This document shows positions 16,134-25,338 of a stretch of 64,000 nucleotides of DNA, one piece after another. The notes beneath the pieces are model-generated. The model searched no databases, was not told the DNA's origin, and saw nothing but the letters and a program-made list of their open reading frames with translations. Position 1 is the first letter of the stretch, and each line of letters opens with the position of its first letter. This DNA is from Halobacillus_A sp043497005 (GTDB taxonomy: Bacteria > Bacillota > Bacilli > Bacillales > Halobacillaceae). The DNA is taken from NCBI RefSeq assembly GCF_043497005.1, contig NZ_JBIEKE010000002.1, positions 496,001-560,000 of the forward strand. The letters are read 5' to 3'. The position numbers and the translations under genes are program-made.

Positions 16134-17079
16134 AGAACAGTATCTAAACCTATGTCAAGAAGTGTTGAGTAATGGAGCAGTCAAAGGGGATCGAACAGGG
16201 ACGGGTACGAAGTCGTTGTTTGGCTATCAAATGAGGTTCGACCTCCAAGAAGGTTTCCCTTTATTAACAACGAAACGAATTCCATTTCGATTAATTGTGA
16301 GTGAACTGTTATGGTTTATTAAAGGGGATACGAACATTCGCTATTTATTAAAACATAACAACAATATTTGGAACGAGTGGGCTTTTCAATCTTATATAGA
16401 GAGTGAGGAGTACGATGGTCCGGATATGGAAGATTTCGGAAGACGCAGTCAACAAGATGAGGAATTTAAAGCCCGATACGATGAACAAATGGGAATATTT
16501 AAAGAGAAAATTTTACATGACGATTCATTTAGTGAACGGTTTGGTGACCTTGGCGCTGTTTATGGCAAGCAGTGGAGAGCATGGAAGACTTCACGTGGAG
16601 AAACGATCGATCAATTAAAGGATGTTATTGACAACATCAAGCATAATCCAGATTCAAGAAGACATATTGTTACCGCCTGGAACCCTGAAGATGTTCCTTC
16701 TAATATGGCTTTACCCCCTTGTCACATGATGTTTCAATTTTATGTAGCCGATGGGAAGCTCTCTTGTCAACTGTATCAAAGAAGTGGTGATATTTTCTTA
16801 GGTGTCCCTTTTAATATCGCAAGCTATGCTTTATTAACCCACTTGATTGCAAAAGAATGTCAATTAGAGGCAGGAGAATTTGTTCATACGCTGGGAGATG
16901 CTCATATTTATTCCAATCATGTGGAACAAATTAATAAACAACTATCGCGAGAAATAAAAGAAGCACCATCGCTTTCGCTTAATGATAGTAAAGAAAGTGT
17001 TTTTGACTTTGAAATGGAAGACATTAAAGTGGAAGGGTATGACCCGCATCCTGGTATTAAAGCTCCAGTAGCGGTATAA
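16123..17079 (+). CDS. thyA: Thymidylate synthase
   Basis: 318 residues, the longer ThyA form with an insertion after residue about 85 that is common in staphylococci and lactic bacteria. Catalytic Cys200 lies in PPCHMMFQFYV; QRSGDIFLGVPFNIASYA follows. It methylates dUMP to dTMP with methylene-THF. I start at ATG 16123 (MTNEEQYLNLC), preceded by GCAGGTGAG and overlapping the ypgQ stop, rather than at the upstream in-frame ATG 16087. dfrA follows 20 bases later. Confidence 0.95.
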   Translation: MTNEEQYLNLCQEVLSNGAVKGDRTGTGTKSLFGYQMRFDLQEGFPLLTTKRIPFRLIVSELLWFIKGDTNIRYLLKHNNNIWNEWAFQSYIESEEYDGPDMEDFGRRSQQDEEFKARYDEQMGIFKEKILHDDSFSERFGDLGAVYGKQWRAWKTSRGETIDQLKDVIDNIKHNPDSRRHIVTAWNPEDVPSNMALPPCHMMFQFYVADGKLSCQLYQRSGDIFLGVPFNIASYALLTHLIAKECQLEAGEFVHTLGDAHIYSNHVEQINKQLSREIKEAPSLSLNDSKESVFDFEMEDIKVEGYDPHPGIKAPVAV

Positions 17080-17099
17080 ATAGGGATAGAGGTGAAGCT

Positions 17100-17594
17100 A
17101 TGATTTCTTTCGTATTTGCAATGGATAAAAATCGATTAATTGGTAAGAATAACGATCTGCCCTGGCACATCCCCCGTGATTTTAAGTTTTTCAAAGAGAA
17201 AACATGGGGACACACGATTATCATGGGAAGAAAAACGTTCGAATCGTTCGGGAAACCTCTTCCTGAACGGCGCCATATAATTGTAACGTCAAATCCTGAC
17301 TATGAGGTTGAGGGATGCGAAACCTACAATTCAATTGATGAAATTATTCGTTTGAATGAAACGTACCCTGAAAAAGAATGGTTTGTTATTGGAGGAAGTG
17401 TTCTTTTTGAAAAAATGCTTCCCTATGCCGATCGAATGTATATGACGTATATCGACCATTCCTTCGAAGGGGATACTTACTTTCCAGCCTATGAAGAAGC
17501 GGATTGGCATTTGATTGAGGAAACGAAAGGGATTAAAGATGAAAAAAACCCCTATGAATACTACTTTAGAATCTATGACCGAGTAAGACCATGA
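17100..17594 (+). CDS. dfrA: Dihydrofolate reductase
   Basis: 164 residues. Classical DHFR features: MISFVFAMDKNRLIGKNNDLPWHIPRD (substrate loop with W-H-I-P and the acidic Asp), IIMGRKTFESFGKPLPERRHIIVTS and FVIGGSVLFE (NADPH site). It regenerates THF after thymidylate synthesis. ATG 17100 follows AGAGGTGAAGCT. The stop codon overlaps the mobA start (ATGA), so thyA-dfrA-mobA form one transcript. Confidence 0.95.
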   Translation: MISFVFAMDKNRLIGKNNDLPWHIPRDFKFFKEKTWGHTIIMGRKTFESFGKPLPERRHIIVTSNPDYEVEGCETYNSIDEIIRLNETYPEKEWFVIGGSVLFEKMLPYADRMYMTYIDHSFEGDTYFPAYEEADWHLIEETKGIKDEKNPYEYYFRIYDRVRP

Positions 17595-18178
17595 TGAATT
17601 ATGAGGTAAGTGCAGCCGTTTTGGCAGGGGGCGGTTCGACGAGGATGGGACAAGATAAAGCTGAATTGCACCTTGGGAGCCAAACTGTGATTGAACGTAT
17701 TTTCACGACGTTACAGCGATCTTTTACAACCGTTATAATTAATCGAAACACTCCTCTTTCTTTACAATCGTCTTACGTGGCCGACGAATTTAAAGATCAC
17801 GGACCTTTAGGAGGCTTACACGCAGTTTTAAAAGCAGCAACGACAAGATATGTCTATGTAACAGCTTGTGACACACCTTTTATTGATCGTGATGTAATTG
17901 AAAGCTTAATGGCTCACCTTTCTGATGATGTTGGTGCGGTGATTCCCATTTATCAAGGAAAAGTGCAGCCTTTAGCAGGCGTTTACGCAAAATCATTAGA
18001 AAGAGTGTGTAAGCAATTGCTTGAAAATGGGGAACGTAAAATGCAGTCTTTGTTTGATCAATGTGATGTGACATTTGTAGACCAATTTAACCTGGAAGAG
18101 AATAAGCTTAATTGGCATTTCTTCAATATGAATACAAAAGAAGAATTCGAACTAGCACAGCGACATGTGAAAAATTAG
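17591..18178 (+). CDS. mobA: Molybdenum cofactor guanylyltransferase
   Basis: 195 residues. The nucleotidyltransferase signature LAGGGSTRMGQDKAEL (residues 11-26) and the metal-binding ACDTPFIDRDV at about 95 are clear. MobA adds GMP to molybdopterin. Other Mo-cofactor genes are absent from the window. The gene overlaps dfrA by 4 bases and lies just upstream of the Tat genes, whose typical cargo includes folded Mo enzymes. Confidence 0.9.
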   Translation: MMNYEVSAAVLAGGGSTRMGQDKAELHLGSQTVIERIFTTLQRSFTTVIINRNTPLSLQSSYVADEFKDHGPLGGLHAVLKAATTRYVYVTACDTPFIDRDVIESLMAHLSDDVGAVIPIYQGKVQPLAGVYAKSLERVCKQLLENGERKMQSLFDQCDVTFVDQFNLEENKLNWHFFNMNTKEEFELAQRHVKN

Positions 18179-18188
18179 TAATAGAATA

Positions 18189-18217
18189 AAGACAAGGGTA
18201 CACAAACGTGATATGAT
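18189..18217 (+). promoter_or_regulatory. Possible promoter of the tat genes
   Basis: AAGACA (18189-18194), 17-base spacer, TATGAT (18212-18217). The -35 matches 4 of 6 positions. Confidence 0.4.
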
Positions 18218-18293
18218 AGACGCAGGATTAACGTAGACATAGTTTCAGGTAGAAATGGAAGTAAAGATACTTATCATAAGGAGGGTGACCTGC

Positions 18294-18512
18294 ATGCTTT
18301 CAAGTATTGGGATCCCAGGTTTAATTTTGATTCTAGTGATTGCTTTAGTTATTTTCGGGCCTAAGAAACTGCCGGAGATTGGTAAAGCTACTGGGGAAAC
18401 GCTGCGGGAGTTTAAAAAGTCCGCTCGCGATCTCACAGGAGACGTAAAAGATGATGTTACGGAAACTAAAAATATTATAGACGATAGCCATTCAAAAAAT
18501 AAATCGTCCTAA
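18294..18512 (+). CDS. tatA: Twin-arginine translocase subunit TatA (copy 1)
   Basis: 72 residues: a single N-terminal membrane helix (IGIPGLILILVIALVIFGP, residues 4-22), the hinge FGPKKLPEIGKATGETLREFKK, then an acidic tail. It forms the Tat pore complex for folded proteins. ATG 18294 follows AAGGAGG; the frame extends upstream to 18255 without support. A paralogue follows 14 bases later. Confidence 0.93.
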   Translation: MLSSIGIPGLILILVIALVIFGPKKLPEIGKATGETLREFKKSARDLTGDVKDDVTETKNIIDDSHSKNKSS

Positions 18513-18526
18513 CGGAGTGTTGATCC

Positions 18527-18709
18527 ATGTTATCGAACATTGGCGTTCCAGGTCTTTTGCTCATTTTGATTATAGCATTGGTTATTTTTGGTCCTGCCAA
18601 GCTGCCGGAAATTGGCAAAGCTTTTGGAAGCTCGTTGAAAGAGTTTAAAAAAGCAGCTGGAGATATGATGTCAGAGGATCAATCAACCAAAGATAAAAAT
18701 GAAAAATAA
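18527..18709 (+). CDS. tatA: Twin-arginine translocase subunit TatA (copy 2)
   Basis: 60 residues, about 60% like copy 1 over the helix and amphipathic region (NIGVPGLLLILIIALVIFGP, then KLPEIGKAFGSSLKEFKKAAGD). It has a shorter tail. ATG 18527 follows ACGGAGTG. The duplication is local and recent enough that the two genes share the same core. It ends just before a strong hairpin. Confidence 0.93.
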   Translation: MLSNIGVPGLLLILIIALVIFGPAKLPEIGKAFGSSLKEFKKAAGDMMSEDQSTKDKNEK

Positions 18710-18739
18710 GAAGATGTAAGGGGCTACCCTTACATCTTC
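18710..18739 (+). terminator. Hairpin between tatA2 and tatC
   Basis: Perfect 13-bp stem GAAGATGTAAGGG / CCCTTACATCTTC with a 4-base loop, then TTTATG. It can stop or thin out transcription into tatC, giving more TatA than TatC. A second small stem, GGCACT / AGTGCC (18750-18766), lies just before the tatC ribosome site. Confidence 0.75.
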
Positions 18740-18781
18740 TTTATGTCGCGGCACTTGTGTAGTGCCAGGGAGGTTTTACAG

Positions 18782-19549
18782 TTGCCAGAACCTAAAAATA
18801 GTAGTCAAGATATTGAAATGAATATGACCGATCATTTGAGTGAGCTTCGTAAGCGGATCATTTATTCCCTGCTCTCTTTTATCGTTTTCTTTATTGCAGG
18901 GTTTATATACATTAGAGAAATTTATGGATTTTTAGAAGATGATATTCCTATTCAGCTAAGCGTCACGAGTCCTGGAGAAATCGTATGGATTTACTTTACG
19001 CTGGCTAGCATTATTGCACTCATTGGTTCACTGCCTATGTTATGTTTGCAATTGTGGCTTTTTATTAAACCTGCATTAACCCCTAAAGAAAAGAAAGTAT
19101 CGCTCGCTTATATCCCTGCGGTCTTCTTCTTATTTATTGCAGGTTTAGCTTTTGGTTACACCGTATTTGTACAGTTAATTTTACCATTCTTGTTATCACT
19201 TAATGATGGAATGTTTAATGAATTATTTACAGTAGAACGTTATTTCCGATTTGTTTTCCGAGTAACGATACCTTTTGCTTTGCTTTTTGAAATTCCTATC
19301 ATTGTCATGTTCTTAACTAGTTTAGGTCTTATAAATCCGGAACTGTTATCAAAAATAAGAAAGTATGCTTACTTTGTTCTTATTATCATAGGGACGATGA
19401 TATCTCCCCCGGATTTCATTCTGCAGATTGTTGTGGCTGTACCTCTCATTTTGCTTTATGAAGTAAGTATTGTACTTTCGAGGGTCGTATATCGCAAGAA
19501 GCTTAAGGCGCATCAAGAATTTATGGAAGATACTGACGAACAGAGATAA
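18782..19549 (+). CDS. tatC: Twin-arginine translocase subunit TatC
   Basis: 255 residues with about six membrane helices. Family signature MTDHLSELRKRIIYSLLSF at residues about 16-34, and later FRFVFRVTIPFALLFEIPI and SPPDFILQIVVAVPLILLYE. TatC is the receptor for twin-arginine signal peptides. I start at TTG 18782, eight bases after GGGAGG; the upstream ATG in the open frame lies before the hairpin and lacks a site. Confidence 0.93.
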   Translation: MPEPKNSSQDIEMNMTDHLSELRKRIIYSLLSFIVFFIAGFIYIREIYGFLEDDIPIQLSVTSPGEIVWIYFTLASIIALIGSLPMLCLQLWLFIKPALTPKEKKVSLAYIPAVFFLFIAGLAFGYTVFVQLILPFLLSLNDGMFNELFTVERYFRFVFRVTIPFALLFEIPIIVMFLTSLGLINPELLSKIRKYAYFVLIIIGTMISPPDFILQIVVAVPLILLYEVSIVLSRVVYRKKLKAHQEFMEDTDEQR

Positions 19550-19633
19550 GGCCAGTCGATTTCATTATTTTTGCTTCTTCCTTGTAAACATGATAAAACT
19601 ATACGAAAGTATTCCGGTGAGGGAGGAACAGAA

Positions 19634-19852
19634 ATGCGCTCGTTCTATCACTACATGATGAGATATAGAGGAAATATTCAAGCTGATGAAGAGAAAAGAC
19701 TTGCGGAGTGGATGTTCGAGGACCATAGCTTTCCTAAACAAGCGACATCGTACAATGAAATTAGCAGCTACCTGGAGTGGAATATCCCATTTACAAATGC
19801 TCTAACTGTATTTGATCGATTATATGATGCTTATCAAATTGAAGAAGATTAA
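19634..19852 (+). CDS. yozE: YozE family protein (UPF0346)
   Basis: 72 residues: MRSFYHYMMRYRGNIQADEE... with FPKQATSYNEISSYLEWN, matching YozE, a small four-helix protein of unknown function common in Bacilli. ATG 19634 follows GGGAGG. It has its own small terminator (GGTACC / GGTATC, about 19859-19885). Confidence 0.88.
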   Translation: MRSFYHYMMRYRGNIQADEEKRLAEWMFEDHSFPKQATSYNEISSYLEWNIPFTNALTVFDRLYDAYQIEED

Positions 19853-19952
19853 TTAGAAAAAGGTACCTGTGAAAGGTATCTTTTCTTTTTTCAAGGATTC
19901 TTACGATCTAGTATAATGAGGATATATATTAGGAAAAGAAAGTTGGGGGACC

Positions 19953-21107
19953 ATGAAGATATTACATACAGCGGATTGGCATTTAGGTAAGATTGTTAAC
20001 AATATTTATATGACTGAGGATCAAGCTTACATTTTAGAGCAGTTCCTGTCGATTGTAAAAAAAGAACAGCCAGATGTCGTGATTATTGCTGGTGATTTGT
20101 ATGATCGTTCGATTCCGCCTAAACAAGCAGTAGAATTGCTAAACCAGACGCTGACTGAATTAATCAATGAAATAAATGTACCTGTATTAGCCATTACAGG
20201 AAATCATGATAGTCCGGACCGACTGGATTTTGGGTCTAAGCTTTTTAGAAGACAAAGTTTATACTTAGAAACAAAATTAACGAAAGAATATGAACCCATT
20301 ACAATTTATGATCAATGGGGTCCTGTTTATTTTCATTTAATCCCTTATGTCGAACCTGGAGAAGTGGCTTATATTTTTGAGGACGATTCGATCAAAAGTC
20401 ACCAGCAAGCAACTGAAAAGCTTGTTGAACACATTGAGAGTCAATATGACATGAGTGACCGTCATGTGTGGGTGGGCCACTCTTTCATTGCTGGAGGCAT
20501 GGAATCAGAATCAGAAGAGCGTCTGTCGATGGTCGGGGGCACGCCTTACGTCGATGCATCTTTGTTTGATCAGTTTTCTTATGTGGCGCTAGGGCACCTT
20601 CATCAAGCTCAAAGAATTCTAAGAGAAACCGTTCGATATAGCGGCTCGATTCTTAAATATTCTTTTTCAGAGGTCAATCACCATAAGTCAGTTACTATGA
20701 TAGATTTAGAAGACAAGGATAAATATTCAGTAGAGAAAATTCCGCTCGTGCCTCGAAGGGACTTTGAAATAGTAGAAGGCTACTTTGCAGAATTGATGGA
20801 AGGGAATTCTGCTGATCATCGAGAGAATTATCTGCATGTGCGACTTTTAGATGAAGGAACAATTTTAGATCCTATGGGAAAACTAAGGAAAGTGTATCCT
20901 AACGTTCTTCATCTTGAACGAGCCGCATTGTCTCCCCAAAGACAACAAGCATCAATAGAAGAGATGAAAGCCAGACAGAAACTAGAGCCACTGGATCTCT
21001 TTTCCGCTTTTTATCAGGAAATTAAACAGGACGACCTTCCTGATAAAAGGAAATCAATGATCAAAAACGCTATTGAAGACTTGCGTTTAAAAGAGAGGGG
21101 GAAGTAA
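19953..21107 (+). CDS. sbcD: SbcD exonuclease subunit
   Basis: 384 residues, Mre11-like calcineurin phosphoesterase. Metal-binding motifs: MKILHTADWHLGK (D8, H10), IIAGDLYDRS, ITGNHDSPDR and WVGHSFIAGG, GHLHQAQ. With SbcC it forms the nuclease that opens hairpins and processes DNA ends. ATG 19953 follows TTGGGGGA. sbcC starts 1 base after the stop, so the two are translationally coupled. Confidence 0.95.
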   Translation: MKILHTADWHLGKIVNNIYMTEDQAYILEQFLSIVKKEQPDVVIIAGDLYDRSIPPKQAVELLNQTLTELINEINVPVLAITGNHDSPDRLDFGSKLFRRQSLYLETKLTKEYEPITIYDQWGPVYFHLIPYVEPGEVAYIFEDDSIKSHQQATEKLVEHIESQYDMSDRHVWVGHSFIAGGMESESEERLSMVGGTPYVDASLFDQFSYVALGHLHQAQRILRETVRYSGSILKYSFSEVNHHKSVTMIDLEDKDKYSVEKIPLVPRRDFEIVEGYFAELMEGNSADHRENYLHVRLLDEGTILDPMGKLRKVYPNVLHLERAALSPQRQQASIEEMKARQKLEPLDLFSAFYQEIKQDDLPDKRKSMIKNAIEDLRLKERGK

Positions 21108-21108
21108 C

Positions 21109-24100
21109 GTGAGGGCTCTACATTTAACTGTAAAAGCATTTGGCCCTTTTAAAGAGCGGCAGACAATTGACTTTTCCCAATTGGGAAGTGAAACGATCTT
21201 TTTAGTGACAGGTCCTACAGGGGCAGGCAAAACAACTATATTTGATGCTATGTGTTTTGCTCTATATGGCAGAGCGAGCGGAACAGATCGAGACCAGGAT
21301 ACATTAAAAAGCCACTTTTCCAATGAAGAAGATATAACAATAGTGGATTTTACTTTTATGCTTAGGGGAAAACAGTACCGAATCGAGCGTATGCCGAAAC
21401 AATGGAGGAAAAAAGAGCGTGGGGAAGGCTATAAAGAAGAGCCTACAAAAGCTTATCTTTACCAGCAGCATAATGGGGAGGAACGATTATTAGCTTCGAA
21501 AATTAAAGAAGTGAATGAGATGGTCGAAGAATTACTTCGTTTAGATTATGATCAATTCCGTAAAATGATTATGATCCCTCAAGGGGAGTTTCGTAAGTTG
21601 ATCTCAGAAAATAGTAAGGAAAGAGAAGAGATTCTACAAAAGATCTTTCGTACCCAATTTTATTCGGAGTTAACAGACCATCTACGCGAACAAAAAAAAT
21701 CCTTAGAAAAAGACATGGAACAGTTTGAGTGGAAAATTGAACAAGAGAGCGAAAAAATCAAGTGGGTTTCTAAGGAACAAGTGGAAATTCCTAAAGACCC
21801 TCATCAAGTGATCCAGAAGTTAGAGGAAATGCTTGAGCGTCAAGAGTTAGATAAAAAACAAGTCAAAGAACAATTACGTGTACTGTCTGAACAGCTGGAT
21901 CAAGTTCAAGACCGCTATTATCATGCTAAAACCATCGATGAATTGTACAGGGAACTGGATCGCTTAATGATTGAACAGCAAGACATTGATGAGCGTCAGC
22001 CAGATAGGGATCATGAAGCTGATGTGCTGGATCTTGGGAAGAAAGCACGTGAATTAAGACCCTACGAACGCCAGATGGTTGAAAGAAAGCAGGAAGTGAA
22101 TAAGCTTTCTTCCTCATTAAAAGAAAATATCGAAGTTATAAAAGAGTTGGAAACGCGCTTCAAACAAACCCAAGAAGAATATGAGAGAGAAAAAGCGAAA
22201 GAAAGTGTTAGAGACCAACTTAAAGATGAGGTTCAAAAGAAAAGAGAAGCCCAAGGGAAATTGAAGAGTTTGTTAGAGATTCAACAAACGATTGCTCAAA
22301 TTGAGCAAAAGCAAGTACAGTATAATAAACGGCTGGCCGATCTGTCTTCTCGAAAACAGCAACTTGCTGAGGATAGAGAGAAGAAAAGCCAATTGGCTTC
22401 CAAAGAAAGAGAAATAACTTCAAAAGTGTTCGACCTAAAAGAGAAAACAGAACGAGAAAAAAGAAATCTTTCAAGCTTGCATCGATTAATAAAGGAATGG
22501 AATACACTACAGCAGTTAAGAGAGAATTATCAATTACTGAAGAAAGATACGGATGCGTTCAAGGAAGAGAAGAATGAACTGAAAAGGAAATATGATAAAG
22601 CTGTAGAAAAACTAAAAGAGCACCGGGCTTACCATTTAGCTTTAGAGATAGACAGCGGAGCTCCTTGTCCGGTCTGTGGCTCATGTGAACATCCCGATTT
22701 AGCAACACAGCCTAAAGGGGTATTATCGAATGAAGAAATGGATGCTCTTAAACAAACTTATGAGCGGCAGGAACAAAAGTACTTAAAAATGCATGAGTCA
22801 ATGACTGCTGCTAGAGCAGAAGGTAAAAGTCACAAGCAATTGGTAGACACGTTGTATGACGAGGTTCATTCACTGATCAAAGGGGATTTATCGACAGAAG
22901 TTTTACGGCACGCTGCCCAGCAATTAGAGCATAGGTTGCGAACGAACACGGAAAGTTTAACTCATATAGAAACAGAACTTAAAACCATTCATGAAGCAGC
23001 AGATCAGCTTTCTCAAATAGAAGACCAGATGAGCGAGCTAACGAAACAGGAAGAAGACGTGAACAATCAACTTAGAAAGTGGGCTGAAGATAAAGTGGCT
23101 CGCCAAACTGAAATCGAAAATTTGAAATCAAATTATGCTTTTCCTACATTCGATCTAAATGAGATGAATGAGTTTGTTAAGAAGGCAGAAACAAAACTTA
23201 CTGATTCGTTAAATTATTGGGAGAAGATTCAGAAAGTCTACACTCAAAAACATGAAGAAGTCCAGCAAATGCGTACAAAAAAAGAAGAATTAGAGCGTTA
23301 CTTGATGGAAGCTGAAAAAATGTGTCGAAATAAGGAATTAGAATTTAACCGAAAGCTTGATCAACTGGAATTTAGTACAGTCCGTGCTTACAAAGAAGCC
23401 ACCTTATCAGAAGAAGAGATAAACAAGTTAAGCCAAAAACTTAATGAGTTTAATCAGCGAAAGGCTGTAGTTCACGAGCGTTTAATGGAAATAAAATTGA
23501 AGTTGAAAGAAGAGAAACGCCCAGTTCTAAACGAATTGAAGCAAGCATTTGAAAAACATAAACAGAAAGTCAATCTTAAACAAAAGGAACTTCATGATTG
23601 TCAGGTTGAGTATGAGCATAATGAAAATATTTTATTATCAATGACAAGTTTAATCGAAGAACAGAAGGAATTTGCTGAACGCTATTACGACTTAGCAGAA
23701 GTTTCTAATATGGCTCGCGGCGATAACTCTTTAAAACTTTCGCTCGAGAGGTATGTACTGGCTTCTTATCTGGATGAAATTTTAGTGCAGGCAAATATAC
23801 GCTTAGATCAAATGACAGATCACCGTTATCAGTTGCTGCGCAGCGATGCATTAGCTAAAAGAGGAGCTCAAAGCGGATTGGAGCTTGAAGTCATTGATCA
23901 CCACACGGGACAAAAACGCTCCGTTAAAACGCTCTCAGGCGGTGAAGGCTTCAAAGCAAGCTTAAGTTTAGCTTTAGGCATGGCTGATGTGGTTCAATCA
24001 CATGCCGGTGGAGTTCAATTGGAAACCTTATTCATAGATGAAGGGTTTGGTACGTTAGATGAACAATCATTGGAACAAGCTATCGGATGCTTAAGAACTC

Positions 24101-24225
24101 TTCAAGACGGGAATCGAATGTTAGGAATTATATCCCATGTTTCCCAGTTAAAAGAGGAAATTCCTGCAAAGTTGCAAATTCACTCCGGTCCGGAAGGTTC
24201 CACTGTACAAATGGCATTTCAATAA
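21109..24225 (+). CDS. sbcC: SbcC ATPase subunit (SMC/Rad50-like)
   Basis: 1038 residues. Walker A GPTGAGKTT at 35-43, Q-loop IPQGEFRKLI at about 163, long coiled coils (about 180-500 and 580-900), a zinc hook CPVC at 520-523, then the ABC signature TLSGGEGFKASLSLAL and Walker B TLFIDEGFGTLDEQ (about 975). It holds DNA ends together and drives SbcD. Start GTG 21109 follows AGAGGGGG. Length and domain order are typical. Confidence 0.95.
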   Translation: MRALHLTVKAFGPFKERQTIDFSQLGSETIFLVTGPTGAGKTTIFDAMCFALYGRASGTDRDQDTLKSHFSNEEDITIVDFTFMLRGKQYRIERMPKQWRKKERGEGYKEEPTKAYLYQQHNGEERLLASKIKEVNEMVEELLRLDYDQFRKMIMIPQGEFRKLISENSKEREEILQKIFRTQFYSELTDHLREQKKSLEKDMEQFEWKIEQESEKIKWVSKEQVEIPKDPHQVIQKLEEMLERQELDKKQVKEQLRVLSEQLDQVQDRYYHAKTIDELYRELDRLMIEQQDIDERQPDRDHEADVLDLGKKARELRPYERQMVERKQEVNKLSSSLKENIEVIKELETRFKQTQEEYEREKAKESVRDQLKDEVQKKREAQGKLKSLLEIQQTIAQIEQKQVQYNKRLADLSSRKQQLAEDREKKSQLASKEREITSKVFDLKEKTEREKRNLSSLHRLIKEWNTLQQLRENYQLLKKDTDAFKEEKNELKRKYDKAVEKLKEHRAYHLALEIDSGAPCPVCGSCEHPDLATQPKGVLSNEEMDALKQTYERQEQKYLKMHESMTAARAEGKSHKQLVDTLYDEVHSLIKGDLSTEVLRHAAQQLEHRLRTNTESLTHIETELKTIHEAADQLSQIEDQMSELTKQEEDVNNQLRKWAEDKVARQTEIENLKSNYAFPTFDLNEMNEFVKKAETKLTDSLNYWEKIQKVYTQKHEEVQQMRTKKEELERYLMEAEKMCRNKELEFNRKLDQLEFSTVRAYKEATLSEEEINKLSQKLNEFNQRKAVVHERLMEIKLKLKEEKRPVLNELKQAFEKHKQKVNLKQKELHDCQVEYEHNENILLSMTSLIEEQKEFAERYYDLAEVSNMARGDNSLKLSLERYVLASYLDEILVQANIRLDQMTDHRYQLLRSDALAKRGAQSGLELEVIDHHTGQKRSVKTLSGGEGFKASLSLALGMADVVQSHAGGVQLETLFIDEGFGTLDEQSLEQAIGCLRTLQDGNRMLGIISHVSQLKEEIPAKLQIHSGPEGSTVQMAFQ

Positions 24226-24247
24226 GATCTGAAAGGGGAGGATCATT

Positions 24248-24496
24248 ATGTCAACACCATTATCAATGGAATGGACACTGATCACAGAAGGTAAAGAGAA
24301 AAGAGTTCAATCTAATGACAATTTATTTGAAATTACTTTTGAGGGGTATAAGTTATTTCCTATGAACGAAAGGATTGTTATTAAGCGACATATTCGTTCA
24401 GATCACATTGGGTCAGGAGAAATAGAAGAGCTTATCTTAAGAAAAAATACAACAGTTTGCAAATATCGCCTAATTTCATTGCATTCAGTCAACTAA
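24248..24496 (+). CDS. DUF2584 family protein
   Basis: 82 residues: PLSMEWTLITEGKEKRVQSNDNLFEITFEGYKLFPMNERIVI ... CKYRLISLHSVN (compare by short blocks). The ending YRLISL-SxN and the central GYKLFPM fit the small DUF2584 family of Bacillaceae, as recalled. No membrane segment. ATG 24248 follows GAAAGGGGAGG, 22 bases after sbcC, so probably read from the sbcDC transcript. Function unknown. Confidence 0.75.
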   Translation: MSTPLSMEWTLITEGKEKRVQSNDNLFEITFEGYKLFPMNERIVIKRHIRSDHIGSGEIEELILRKNTTVCKYRLISLHSVN

Positions 24497-24593
24497 ATGA
24501 CCTTAAACGCATGATGATTTGTCACTTCTTGCGCTTGCCCGGGAAATAACAGTAGGTAATAAAGAGAAATAAAAGATATGAAAGGTGATACGA

Positions 24594-25268
24594 TTGGCGG
24601 TATTTATAAATGATTGGGCTGACGTCCTTAAAAGTGAGCTGGAAAAAGACTATTATATAAATCTTAGAGAGTATTTAAAAAGAGAATACGGAACACATCG
24701 TATATTCCCCAATATGTACGATATTTTTGCTGCTTTTCAGCGAACGTCCTATGAAAATACGAAAGTCGTTATTATAGGTCAGGATCCTTATCATGGTGAA
24801 GGCCAAGCCCACGGGTATAGTTTTTCTGTGCCAAAAGGTGTGAAAGTGCCTCCATCCTTAGAGAACATCTACAAGGAGCTGCGAGAAGATTTGGGTGTGG
24901 AGCCGCCAGCTCATGGCAATCTGAAAGCATGGGCAGATGAAGGAGTACTGCTTTTAAATAACGTGTTAACTGTACGGGCCCACGAAGCACATTCTCATAA
25001 AGGAGCGGGATGGGAAAGGCTTACCGACCGAGTCATTGAACTTCTCAATCAACGCGAGCGTCCGCTCGTATTTATTTTATGGGGAAGGCCTGCTCAAAAG
25101 AAAGCCGCTTCTGTGGATCAGGATAGGCACTGTATCATTCAATCCCCTCATCCGAGCCCCCTTTCAGCTTATAGAGGCTTCTTTGGCAGTCGACCATTTT
25201 CACAAGCAAATGAATTTCTTGAAAAAATGAATGAAAAACCAATTGACTGGTCTTCGATTAACAAATAA
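24594..25268 (+). CDS. ung: Uracil-DNA glycosylase
   Basis: 224 residues, family 1 UDG. Catalytic GQDPYHG at 62-68 (Asp64) and HPSPLS with His186 are intact. It removes uracil from DNA in base-excision repair. Start TTG 24594 lies six bases after AAAGGTG; a GTG at 24585 is inside that site. It stands between sbcDC and yqfQ-like genes, a repair-rich stretch. Confidence 0.94.
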   Translation: MAVFINDWADVLKSELEKDYYINLREYLKREYGTHRIFPNMYDIFAAFQRTSYENTKVVIIGQDPYHGEGQAHGYSFSVPKGVKVPPSLENIYKELREDLGVEPPAHGNLKAWADEGVLLLNNVLTVRAHEAHSHKGAGWERLTDRVIELLNQRERPLVFILWGRPAQKKAASVDQDRHCIIQSPHPSPLSAYRGFFGSRPFSQANEFLEKMNEKPIDWSSINK

Positions 25269-25338
25269 ATAGAATGCCCATACATCCCCCTCCTTTACAG
25301 CATAGGCTATGACATGACTAATGACGGAGGGGTCTAGT

